Source: JAICIG01 sp035532215
Lineage (GTDB): Bacteria > Planctomycetota > Planctomycetia > Pirellulales > JAICIG01
Direction: 5' to 3'
NCBI GenBank assembly: GCA_035532215.1
Contig: DATKRK010000354.1
Coordinates: 1 to 9,715 of the forward strand
DNA length: 9,715 nucleotides
How positions within the stretch are numbered: the stretch's first letter is position 1; each line of letters opens with the position of its first letter. The notes beneath the pieces were generated by a model, which was given only the letters and a program-made list of their open reading frames with translations, ran no database searches and was not told the DNA's origin. The position numbers and the translations under genes are program-made. This document shows positions 1-6,257 of the stretch, piece by piece.

Positions 1-297
1 GGCCTGTATGGCCGCCCCACATGCCGCCAAAGCGAGTCGTTGGCGCCCGCGTGAGGTATAACTAACAGCGGAGTTCAGCGAACTGGGGCATCGCCGCGCT
101 TCGCCGCAGGGCAGATCCTCGTGCAGGGCTTTCGCTCGGCGGCTTATGATCGCGGCTGCGGTTAATTCGGGTCGTGATGCGCAGCGCGGCAATTTTAAAT
201 CCCGCCCCCTTCAATTTACGAAGCTACACTACGAGGCAATGCGGGGCGCGCGGCGCCCAGAACAATCACGGATTCGACGCGCCCCAGGGATCAAGCG
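1..297. other. Non-coding stretch, no supported gene
   Basis: All three forward frames open at the window edge close by about position 63, so the tail of an upstream gene may end here, but fewer than 21 codons are visible and nothing can be recognised. The rest, up to the GTG at 298, has an AT-rich patch around 189-198 (AATTTTAAAT) that could be part of a promoter. No convincing -35 partner was found. I see no RNA gene or repeat here. Confidence 0.5.
286..290 (+). promoter_or_regulatory. Shine-Dalgarno site AGGGA for the GTG-started small gene
   Basis: AGGGA ends 7 bases before the GTG at 298. This supports GTG as the true start of the small coiled-coil protein, even though an overlapping frame has an ATG further upstream (174). 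Confidence 0.5.
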
Positions 298-618
298 GTG
301 AAGCGATTATTGAAGGCCTGTTGGAACGGACTTCGCCCGGCCCTGAGGCCGTTCGTGCGGCGTTTCGACGCCCGGCTGAACGATCACTTCGCGCGTCTCA
401 CGAGTCAACTCTCGGCTTGGAACGGGCGCCAATGCGATGCCCTCCGCGAGGTCGAACTGCTGGGCGACAGCATGATTCGGGAGATCGCTCGCTTGCAGTC
501 GCAAATTGCCTCGCTCGAAGCGAATCTGGTCGAGGCCGCTAACGCGCCGAGCACGCTCGCGGCTGAGGCAGACGCCAATCGCCTCAGTCCTCGGGAGGCT
601 TCGTCCCGAGCGGCTTGA
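298..618 (+). CDS. Small hypothetical protein, basic N-terminus and coiled coil (106 aa)
   Basis: I do not recognise this as a named family. The protein starts with a basic, amphipathic segment (MKRLLKACWNGLRPALRPFVRRFDARL, residues 1-27 in outline; arginines at 13, 18, 21, 22 and 26). A likely coiled coil follows at about residues 45-82, with hydrophobic residues at heptad-like spacing (REVELLGDSMIREIARLQSQ and onward). The tail is Ala/Ser-rich and probably disordered. No signal peptide or membrane segment is evident. The start is GTG, chosen because AGGGA lies 7 bases upstream and because codons in this frame have GC-rich third positions. From memory, short proteins with a similar basic N-terminus occur in planctomycetes, but I cannot name the family. 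Overlapping frames at 174-542 (+) and 307-648 (-) are judged shadows. An alternative is that no protein is made here; I think a real gene is somewhat more likely. Confidence 0.55.
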   Translation: MKRLLKACWNGLRPALRPFVRRFDARLNDHFARLTSQLSAWNGRQCDALREVELLGDSMIREIARLQSQIASLEANLVEAANAPSTLAAEADANRLSPREASSRAA

Positions 619-624
619 AAGCCG
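611..624 (+). terminator. Short GC hairpin over the stop codon of the small gene
   Basis: CGGCT (611-615) can pair with AGCCG (620-624) around a four-base loop TGAA that contains the stop codon. There is no following T-run, so this is only a weak candidate for a transcription end. Chance pairing in GC-rich DNA is quite possible. Confidence 0.2.
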
Positions 625-824
625 AGGCCAGCGACCAAACCGAGGCAAAAAATCGACCCGAATTTCGCAGCCACCCTAAACTCCGCTTTCGGAAAAGCTT
701 TTTCAAGCTTCGCGGCCTCTCTACCGATATGAGGGCCTAGCAGTCCTTGGCTTGGCTGCGCGCTATCCCGGCGCGCCTTTCCCATCTTGCCTCGTCGAAC
801 TGCATTAGTCGATTGCCGCAGTCG

Positions 825-833
825 AAAGAGGGA
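825..833 (+). promoter_or_regulatory. Shine-Dalgarno site AAAGAGGGA fixing the start at 841
   Basis: A purine-rich AAAGAGGGA run ends 7 bases before the ATG at 841. It decides between this ATG and an in-frame TTG at 787. From 841 the protein begins directly with a signal peptide, whereas the longer form would put 18 polar and basic residues in front of it. Confidence 0.7.
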
Positions 834-840
834 TCGCGTG

Positions 841-2634
841 ATGCGGATTCTGCGAATGCTGTTGAGCGGATTCTTGATCGTTGCACTCGGAGTCGTCGCG
901 ACGGCTGCCAAGCAAGCGGCGGCGCCGACGGCGAAACAGCCTAAATATATTCGCTATTCGGCTTTCAAACTGAGCTTCGATTTTCCGGCCAAGCTCGAAA
1001 AGGAACGGCCCGTCGAAGTTCAATTGCACGTCTCCGAAGACCGCGGCGCGATTTGGAAGCCGGCGCAAAAGAAACCGCCGGGCGAGAAGCAGTTCGTGTT
1101 TCGCGCCGCCAAAGACGGCGAATACTGGTTTATGTGCCGCACGAAGTACGCCTCGGGCCAATATCTGCCCGCCGCGCCGCCCGCCGCTGAAATCAAAATC
1201 GTCGTCGACACCACTCGACCCGTGCTGGAATTGACCGCGCTTCGCGGCGAGGGGGGAGAGGTTCACGTTTGCTGGTCGCTCAGCGACGCGAATCTGGCGC
1301 CCGAGAGCTTCAAGATCGCCTATCAGTTGGCCGGCCCTGGAAAAACCTGGCAAAACGTCGCCGTCGATCCGCCATCGCCTGGAGAGCTTGGCCAAGAATT
1401 GAAAGGTGAAATTGCCTTCGTGCCTCAAGGCTTCTCGAATGGCGGCGCCGTGACCGTGCGAGCCGAGGCGACTGATCTCGCGGGAAATCCTACGGTCGTC
1501 GAACGGCCCGTGATTGCGGCCGAGGATGCGGCCGAAAAAGCCGACGCGGCAACTCTGGAGGCTGCGGCTCGATCTGCCAATGATTCGGCCGCCGCCGACA
1601 TGGTCGCCGGACCGGAATTCGGTCCTCAAGACTCTCCCGACCGCTCTCCGCCGGAGATGGCCGACAGCTTCCCCGGAACCGCTCCCGCCCGCCGCAGCAC
1701 GTTCCCCGTTTCCGCCAGCGAGACGCCTTATCCGCACACGCGCAGCGAGGCCCCGTCGCGCGAGCGGCTGCCGCATGCCGACGCGGCGCCCAACGATCGG
1801 AATCGGCCCGGCGCCGCCGCTTCGCCCAATCTTTCGCCCCAGCCAACCGTCAGCGAGCCGATCCGCCCGCCGGTCGCCGATCGCTATCCGCCGCAGCAAG
1901 CCGAAACCGCCGACAAACTTGAACGTCACGCGGAAACGATCGAAAGCGAGTTGCTCCCGCCGGGCATTCATCCCCATATGGTCAATAAGCAACAATTCGA
2001 ACTGCTCTACGACGTCGAATCGGTGGGCGCCGCCGGCATTGCCCAGATCGAACTTTGGGGCACCAGCGACGGCGGCCAGCATTGGCTCAGCTATGGACTC
2101 GACGACGACGCTCGCAGCCCGATGCTGGTCAATGTCGACGGCGAAGGCCTGTATGGCTTTCGCGTTGTTGTCAAGACGGGCGCCGGGCTGGAAGGCACGA
2201 CGCCCCAAAGCGGCGATCCGCCCGACGTGTGGGTCGGCGTCGATTTGACCAAGCCTCTGGGCAACCTGATTTCCGCCGAGCAAGGCAGCGACGAGGAGGC
2301 CGGCGAATTGATGATCGCCTGGGAAGCCGCCGACGAGCGCCTCGCGCCGCGGCCCATCTCGCTGCGGATGAGTGAATTGCCCAGCGGCCCTTGGCATACC
2401 ATTGCCTCGGGGCTGGAAAACACCGGACGCTACGCCTGGCGGCTCGACCAACGCACGCCGCAGAAATTTTACCTGCGGCTCGAAGTCCGCGACGAAGCGG
2501 GCAACGTCCGCATCGACGACTCGACCGAGCCCGTGACGATCGAGCGCTTCCGCCCTCAAGGTCGCATTCGCGACGTCCGTTCCGCCGGAGAAGCTCGCAG
2601 CAAGAGCCGCACGACGCACAACCTGCTGAAGTGA
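841..2634 (+). CDS. Exported protein with two Ig-like double modules joined by a disordered linker (597 aa)
   Basis: No named family is recognised. Residues 1-22 form a signal peptide (basic MRILR, a hydrophobic core, then ATA before the predicted cut), so the protein is exported. Two halves with matching landmarks flank a Pro/Ala/Ser/Glu-rich linker at about residues 224-370. The first half has SEDRGAIW (65-72), VVDTTRP (121-127) and TDLAGN (211-216). The second has TSDGGQHW (408-415), VGVDLTKP (465-472) and RDEAGN (550-555). The W-to-VD spacing is 51 against 53 residues, and D to D-x-AGN is 89 against 83, which points to an internal duplication. Strand-rich sequence with D-T-R/K-P and D-x-AGN motifs is typical of bacterial Ig-like or fibronectin-like folds in surface proteins. 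No enzyme motif, anchor or transmembrane helix is seen after the signal peptide, and the C-terminal ~25 residues are basic. A structural or adhesive periplasmic role is inference. The start is ATG 841, with a good ribosome site. Gaps of 222 bases before and 999 after argue for a single-gene unit. A long antisense frame (805-2694) is judged a shadow. Confidence 0.85.
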   Translation: MRILRMLLSGFLIVALGVVATAAKQAAAPTAKQPKYIRYSAFKLSFDFPAKLEKERPVEVQLHVSEDRGAIWKPAQKKPPGEKQFVFRAAKDGEYWFMCRTKYASGQYLPAAPPAAEIKIVVDTTRPVLELTALRGEGGEVHVCWSLSDANLAPESFKIAYQLAGPGKTWQNVAVDPPSPGELGQELKGEIAFVPQGFSNGGAVTVRAEATDLAGNPTVVERPVIAAEDAAEKADAATLEAAARSANDSAAADMVAGPEFGPQDSPDRSPPEMADSFPGTAPARRSTFPVSASETPYPHTRSEAPSRERLPHADAAPNDRNRPGAAASPNLSPQPTVSEPIRPPVADRYPPQQAETADKLERHAETIESELLPPGIHPHMVNKQQFELLYDVESVGAAGIAQIELWGTSDGGQHWLSYGLDDDARSPMLVNVDGEGLYGFRVVVKTGAGLEGTTPQSGDPPDVWVGVDLTKPLGNLISAEQGSDEEAGELMIAWEAADERLAPRPISLRMSELPSGPWHTIASGLENTGRYAWRLDQRTPQKFYLRLEVRDEAGNVRIDDSTEPVTIERFRPQGRIRDVRSAGEARSKSRTTHNLLK

Positions 2635-2687
2635 CGCGCGGCGACCGCTATGCCGGGAGAACCTCGGATGGCGCCGATCGCGCGGAT

Positions 2688-2715
2688 CTTTCACAGCCCA
2701 GAGATCTGTTGAAAG
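2688..2715 (+). terminator. Hairpin after the Ig-like gene, possible terminator
   Basis: CTTTCA (2688-2693) and CAG (2694-2696) pair with CTG (2706-2708) and TGAAAG (2710-2715), with one bulged T and a nine-base loop. It lies 54 bases past the stop codon, a reasonable place for a transcription end. There is no T-run, so a Rho-independent terminator in the classical sense is not shown. Confidence 0.3.
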
Positions 2716-2722
2716 AGGCTCG

Positions 2723-2788
2723 ACACCAACCCGAAGCGCCAGCGAGGCAGGCGCATTGCTCCACCTCGCTGGCGCGTCGGGTTGGTGT
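2723..2788. repeat. Palindromic intergenic element, copy 1 (25-nt arms, 16-nt spacer)
   Basis: The left arm (2723-2747, beginning ACACCAACCCGAAGCGCC) pairs with the right arm (2764-2788) at 24 of 25 positions, around a 16-base spacer. The other copy at 7503-7568 has the same arm length and spacer length and nearly the same arm sequence, so these are two members of one dispersed family. The 20 bases after the right arm also resemble those after copy 2, which shows that the repeat unit extends beyond the hairpin. From memory, repeats with an AACCCGAAGCG core are common between planctomycete genes; I cannot check this here. It may be REP-like, MITE-like or a bidirectional transcription end. Confidence 0.8.
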
Positions 2789-2879
2789 GCGCCGGCGAGC
2801 AGCCCCGGAAAGCACGAAACCGGTCATTCGCGTATTCAAGCTGCAAGGCTTACCTGGGCGGCAAGACTCATGGGCAAGC

Positions 2880-3082
2880 CGCGGTGATTTATATTTCGGC
2901 CGATTTATTTATATCGCCCCGCGCGGCGCGCGTCCGAAACGGCGCCGCGGCGCAAAATCATCCGAGAAAACAAGCATTTCGCGCCGCGCGGGGCCGTGCG
3001 GCGGCGGTGCAAAACAGGCCGTTTCATGCCTGATCGGCGCCCGTTTGGCGCCCGATTTGACGCATATCGATAAATCACCGCG
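2880..3082. repeat. Large nested inverted repeat, possible structured RNA or decayed element
   Basis: An outer perfect 13-nt inverted repeat (CGCGGTGATTTAT at 2880-2892 with 3070-3082) encloses a perfect 14-nt one (CCCCGCGCGGCGCG at 2917-2930 with 2980-2993). Between them, 2901-2916 can partly pair with 3053-3069. The right side carries two local hairpins: CAGGC/GCCTG (3015-3019 with 3028-3032) and GGCGCC/GGCGCC (3036-3041 with 3047-3052). The whole would fold as a branched structure of about 200 nt. The ends do not show a clear target-site duplication. No coding function is visible. The strand is undetermined because both strands fold. Confidence 0.6.
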
Positions 3083-3222
3083 ATCGGCATTTTCGCCTGC
3101 GGGCCGAGGTTTTGACCCTTTCCTGGCATCGCAGCGGTTGATCGTTTCGTGAGACGTATAAATCATGATTTTTCGCTTTCACGCCGCGGCTCTCCGGCCG
3201 CCCAACGCGCGTTTTTGGCAAG

Positions 3223-3267
3223 CTGCGCGTGGCGAGGTTGCGCCAGCCATCGAACGACCTCGCGCAG
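3223..3267. repeat. Bulged hairpin in the gene-free region
   Basis: CTGCG (3223-3227) and CGAGGT (3233-3238) pair with ACCTCG (3257-3262) and CGCAG (3263-3267), giving 11 pairs with a five-base bulge on the left and an 18-base loop. The same design, a five-base bulge only on the left arm, recurs in the next hairpin (3277-3400). Function unknown. Confidence 0.5.
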
Positions 3268-3276
3268 TTTCTTGAC

Positions 3277-3400
3277 CGGCGGGCGAAGCGACGTTATTAT
3301 CGCTCTGGCGGCTTGCTCGCAATCGCCATCGATTCAGGCTTTTGCGGCGTTGCGGCTCGTCTCGCGGGGCAAGCCGCTTAGCGGTTAACGTCGCCCGCCG
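3277..3400. repeat. Long nested hairpin, 124 nt
   Basis: The outer stem is CGGCGGGCG (3277-3285) plus ACGTTA (3291-3296) with TAACGT (3386-3391) plus CGCCCGCCG (3392-3400): 15 perfect pairs interrupted only by a left-side bulge AAGCG. Inside lie a 9-bp perfect stem (GCGGCTTGC 3308-3316 with 3369-3377) and a 9-bp stem with one bulged T (3318-3327 with 3346-3354), leaving an 18-nt terminal loop. Three stems in register are unlikely by chance alone, although the GC bias helps. It lies 234 bases before the next start codon, so it could be part of a leader, a small RNA or an eroded inverted repeat. Confidence 0.6.
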
Positions 3401-3633
3401 CCGAACGAAGAAAGGTCGCACTTGTGGACAACGGCCAGCTTGAATTCGTGCGGCGGAGCATATTCGCGAGCGTCGATGCAGTGGATTCTCGTCGGCGAAG
3501 AAAAGTTGTCGCGGAACTCAAGCTTCACGCGAGCGCGCAGCCCGCGAAACGCTGGCTTCCGGGCGACGGCCGGGTATGATGACGGCCGATTGCGCGTTCG
3601 GTCGCCCAGCCGTTTCCTCGGGGAGCAGTTCTC

Positions 3634-5805
3634 ATGCGACGCTCGTTCTTCGCCGTCTGGCATTCGCTGGCGATTTCTTGTTTTATACTCGCGGCTCGCT
3701 CGACGGATGCCGCGACGATCGAGGGCCGCGTCGTCGATTCCGCCGGCGAGCCGGTGGCGGGGGCGGAGGTGCGAATCTGCGAAAGGTTCTCGGGGCCTAA
3801 TCGGGAATCGACGATACGGCAGGCTGTATTCGACGGCAGCGAAGTGCTGCACACCGACGCCGAGGGGCGGTTCGTTTCGCCTGACATGGCGGATAGCGGT
3901 TCGTGGTCCACGATGATCGTGGCCGAAGCAGAGGGCCTGCTCGCCGGCCGTAGCGGCTGGTTGAGAATCGCCAAAGACGTAGCGGCGGTCCAGGCGCCCG
4001 ATATCACGCTCAAGCGTCTGCGCATTGTCACCGGGCAAGTGCTCGACCGCCGCGGCCGGCCGGTTGACGGCGCCACGGTGTTCAACTCAGGCGACGGACA
4101 CGAGCGGGTCGAAACGACGAGCAAAGGGGGCGGGAAATTCCGCTTGGCGGACGTGCCCGATGGCGGCGTGTTTTTGTTCGCCGAAAAGCCGGGCTACCGT
4201 TTGACCGGCGTGCGAATGCCGGCCGATCAAGCAGAAGCAACGCTCACGCTGACTTCGGTCGACGAACCCGCCGAACCGCTGGCCGCGCTGCCGCCGCTGC
4301 TCACGCGAGACGAGGAATACGCTTTAGCGCGGCAAGTGCTCGATCCCTGGCTCGAGCGGTTGGCCAACGCCGGCACGGAGCAGCAACGGAGGTTCGGCTA
4401 TATATCCTTGGCCCGGATCAATGGCGTGGAGGCATTTAAGCGCGTCGATACGCTATTCGAGTTGGATCCGCAAAGCCGCGAGAGCTTTCGCTTCAGCGCG
4501 ATAAACTCGGTCATTGAGCATCACGCCCGCGTCCCGCGGGACGAGTTGCGTGCGATGATCGAATCGGGCGCCAACGAGTACTACAAGGCCTTGCAGCTCG
4601 TTCGGGCGGCTGACGAGATGGGCGGCGGCGAGCGGACGCTGCGACTGCGGTGGCTCGACGCGGCTCTCGAGCACGCGCGCAAAGTCGATGATCCAACGCT
4701 ACGAATAAGAATCTTGGCGAGCGTGGCCGAACGCCTGTTTGGCCTCGGCGAAGTCGCGCGGGCCGAGCAGATCCTGGTCGAGGCGGAAAATACCGCGAAA
4801 CCGCTGTTCGCCGATCCAGCGATGACGGTTGCTTCTCTTCGTCTCGCGCTGGCGGCGGCTCATGACGACGCGGACCGTGCGCTCGGCTGGCTCGACAAAG
4901 CCGGCATGTATGTGGGATGGCATGGCGGCCGCCTGGCCGCCAAATTCCTGCCCGACCGGCCGCAGCAGGCCGTCGAGATCTGGAAGCGGGTTGCGCTGGC
5001 GAATCGCGCGGAGGGGCTCAAGTGGGTGAATCGCGTGGGGCGCCCCTTGCCCATCCAACACCGCGAATACCGTGCGGCCGCGGAATTCTGCTACTACCTG
5101 GCGCTGGCCGATCGTGCGCTGGCGGAGGAGATCGCCGCGGAGGCGGAAAACGAGGCGATGCGCTTTTGGCAACAAGGCGCCGTCATCCTGGCGCTGGCCG
5201 AGACGCAGCCGGCCGAGGCCCGCGAGAAATTGACCTCGTTGGTGCGAGAAGAGCTTCCTCAGCTTCGGACCGAAGATAGCCTGTACCCGCCGCTGGGTTC
5301 GGCGCCGGCGGTTGCGGCGTGGCTCTTGCCGATTGTGGAAAAAGTCGCCCCCGAAGTGTGCCGCGAACTGTTTTGGCGGTCGCTGGCCTTGAGGCTGCCG
5401 CGGCCGCGTCGAGACGACCTCCACGGTGAGATCGAGGTCACCGACATTGAGTTGGCGAAATTGCTGGGCCGCTACGACCGCGAGATCGCGCGGGCGCTCT
5501 TGGAGCCGCTGATCGGGGAGCCTTCCGCTGGCGGCGGCGAGCGGGTGCGAACGGCAGAGCGGATCATAGTTTTTGGCCTCTTCCCGGCGGCGGTACACAT
5601 CGATCCTCGCTGGGCCAAGAGTTTGCTCGACGCGGTTGGCGATTCGCCTTCGATGCTCGGACCTGACGAAAGTACGCGGCTTCAGTTCGTCTGCACTTTG
5701 GCCCTGCCGCTGCCCGAACGTTGGGACGGGGACGGCGCCTGGCCGGTCGATTTTTCCGCCGGCTTCTGGGCGCCTTCCGCGAGAGATCAGCCGTTGCCGC
5801 CGTAA
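3634..5805 (+). CDS. Exported protein with two carboxypeptidase-regulatory-like domains and a helical solenoid (723 aa)
   Basis: Residues 1-26 are a signal peptide (MRRSFF, a hydrophobic core, then STDA before the cut). Two beta-sandwich domains of the carboxypeptidase regulatory-like type follow: GRVVDSAGEPVAGAEVRI from residue 31 and GQVLDRRGRPVDGATVF from residue 134. Each has the family's usual pattern of G-x-V-x-D-x-x-G-x-P-V-x-G-A-x-V and a later G-x-F/G-K-F segment. From about residue 220 to 700 the sequence is almost wholly helical, with Ala/Leu-rich paired helices that look like a TPR- or HEAT-type solenoid (for example AEQILVEAENTAKPLF and EEIAAEAENEAMRFWQ). No zinc ligands or active-site motif mark it as a peptidase. 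Its likely setting is the periplasm or cell surface, and protein binding is the best guess. The start ATG has GGGGAG (3620-3625) eight bases upstream. Cys16 lies inside the hydrophobic core and does not make a good lipobox. Long antisense frames across it (3385-4038, 4699-5598) are judged shadows. Confidence 0.88.
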   Translation: MRRSFFAVWHSLAISCFILAARSTDAATIEGRVVDSAGEPVAGAEVRICERFSGPNRESTIRQAVFDGSEVLHTDAEGRFVSPDMADSGSWSTMIVAEAEGLLAGRSGWLRIAKDVAAVQAPDITLKRLRIVTGQVLDRRGRPVDGATVFNSGDGHERVETTSKGGGKFRLADVPDGGVFLFAEKPGYRLTGVRMPADQAEATLTLTSVDEPAEPLAALPPLLTRDEEYALARQVLDPWLERLANAGTEQQRRFGYISLARINGVEAFKRVDTLFELDPQSRESFRFSAINSVIEHHARVPRDELRAMIESGANEYYKALQLVRAADEMGGGERTLRLRWLDAALEHARKVDDPTLRIRILASVAERLFGLGEVARAEQILVEAENTAKPLFADPAMTVASLRLALAAAHDDADRALGWLDKAGMYVGWHGGRLAAKFLPDRPQQAVEIWKRVALANRAEGLKWVNRVGRPLPIQHREYRAAAEFCYYLALADRALAEEIAAEAENEAMRFWQQGAVILALAETQPAEAREKLTSLVREELPQLRTEDSLYPPLGSAPAVAAWLLPIVEKVAPEVCRELFWRSLALRLPRPRRDDLHGEIEVTDIELAKLLGRYDREIARALLEPLIGEPSAGGGERVRTAERIIVFGLFPAAVHIDPRWAKSLLDAVGDSPSMLGPDESTRLQFVCTLALPLPERWDGDGAWPVDFSAGFWAPSARDQPLPP

Positions 5806-5836
5806 CCGACGGCCATTGAACCACGGATTTCACGGA

Positions 5837-5953
5837 GCGGCGAAGCCGCAACCAATTGAGCCACGGATGAAACACAGATGGATCACGGATGAAAAGCAGA
5901 GTCGGAAAACACCATGTCCGATCCGTGTTCGATCCGTGTTTCATCCGTGGCTC
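5837..5953. repeat. Inverted pair of three-unit ACGGAT arrays with leading hairpin
   Basis: A small hairpin GCGGC-GAA-GCCGC (5837-5849) leads into a 31-nt block (5845-5875) that is identical to 9591-9621. The arm 5858-5890 is an inverted copy of 5921-5953 (30 of 33 positions) with a 30-base spacer. Each arm is made of three tandem 11-nt units of the form ACGGATNNAAC. On the left they are 5863-5873, 5874-5884 (degenerate) and 5885-5895. On the right, reading the opposite strand, they are 5948-5938, 5937-5927 and 5926-5916. It starts 32 bases past the stop of the preceding gene. CACGGAT-type arrays are, from memory, widespread between genes of planctomycetes and related bacteria. Confidence 0.8.
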
Positions 5954-6054
5954 GCCTCCGCCAAAAGCGCCGCATGAATCTTCGCGGCCCACAAAGAAAT
6001 AGAATGTTTGTAGTACGGATGCCACGGAAAAAGTGATTGCTATCGCTTGCGTCG

Positions 6055-6146
6055 AAGTAGCAGGCATGCTCCGCATGCCGTTGCCAGGTCTGCCGCGGGG
6101 CATCAATTCATGGCCGCGGACCGCACATGGAATGTGCCTGCTACTT
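6055..6146. repeat. Cloverleaf-like inverted repeat with two internal hairpins
   Basis: A perfect 12-nt outer inverted repeat (AAGTAGCAGGCA at 6055-6066 with 6135-6146) encloses two local hairpins that overlap its inner edges: GGCATGC-TCC-GCATGCC (6063-6079) and GCACAT-GGA-ATGTGC (6123-6137). The outer stem and the local hairpins share bases, so they are alternative folds or a cruciform. Each hairpin has a three-base loop (TCC and, on the other side, its complement GGA), which suggests that the two halves are inverted copies of one unit. It lies between the ACGGAT array and holA, in a 452-base gap without a gene. Confidence 0.7.
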
Positions 6147-6177
6147 TGGGAAATCCGTGATTGCTCAACGACGCGCT

Positions 6178-6206
6178 CTGTCAAACCCTCGCATTCTTTC
6201 TAGAAT
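6178..6206 (+). promoter_or_regulatory. Possible sigma70-type promoter for holA
   Basis: CTGTCA (6178-6183) and TAGAAT (6201-6206) have a 17-base spacing. They match the consensus at 4 and 5 of 6 positions. Transcription would begin near 6213, leaving a leader of about 45 bases. The -10 box lies in a small inverted repeat, CATTCT-TTCT-AGAATG (6192-6207), which might be an operator or chance. Confidence 0.35.
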
Positions 6207-6257
6207 GATCGTTTCACGGATCGAATAACTCATCCAGCGCCGAGGATCCTTGAATCG

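Larger units (their letters stand above)
2635..3633. other. 999-base gene-free region rich in inverted repeats
   Basis: No open frame here has both a ribosome site and a recognisable protein; those present are short, Arg-rich or extensions of shadow frames. Instead the region holds, in order, a hairpin at 2688-2715, a palindromic element at 2723-2788, a large nested inverted repeat at 2880-3082, a hairpin at 3223-3267 and another nested inverted repeat at 3277-3400. An AT-rich palindrome AAATCATGATTT lies within 3158-3172. A TATGAT at 3575-3580 could be a -10 box for the next gene, but no good -35 box sits at the right distance. The density of pairing segments suggests structured RNA, decayed repeats or both. 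Confidence 0.6.

Noticed and set aside
787..840. Upstream TTG start for the Ig-like protein
   Set aside because: It would place 18 polar or basic residues before a good signal peptide, while ATG 841 has a strong ribosome site seven bases upstream.
805..2694. 629-residue antisense open frame opposite the Ig-like gene
   Set aside because: It is Arg/Gly-rich with no recognisable domain, no signal peptide and no ribosome site, and the + strand protein has clear domain landmarks. Long antisense frames are common in GC-rich genes.
2880..3082. Intact insertion sequence bounded by the 13-nt inverted repeats
   Set aside because: The interval is only 203 bases, has no transposase frame and shows no flanking target duplication, so only a decayed or non-autonomous element remains possible.
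2391..3152. 253-residue frame running from the Ig-like gene into the gap
   Set aside because: Its first third is an alternate frame of the Ig-like gene and the rest runs through the palindromic repeats; the product is Arg-rich with no motif.
3423..3431. TGTGGACAA, one mismatch from a DnaA box
   Set aside because: It is a single site with no cluster of further boxes and no adjacent dnaA, dnaN or AT-rich unwinding region, so no replication origin is supported.
3679..3681. Cys16 of the solenoid protein as a lipoprotein anchor
   Set aside because: The residues before it (LAIS) do not fit the lipobox at -3, and hydrophobic residues continue after it. A normal signal peptide with a cut after STDA fits better.
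4699..5598. 299-residue antisense open frame inside the solenoid gene
   Set aside because: Composition (Arg/Gln/Gly-rich) and lack of any motif mark it as a shadow of the + strand gene.
5858..5953. ACGGAT arrays as a CRISPR array
   Set aside because: Units are 11 nt and directly adjacent, with no unique spacers between them and no cas gene in the window.
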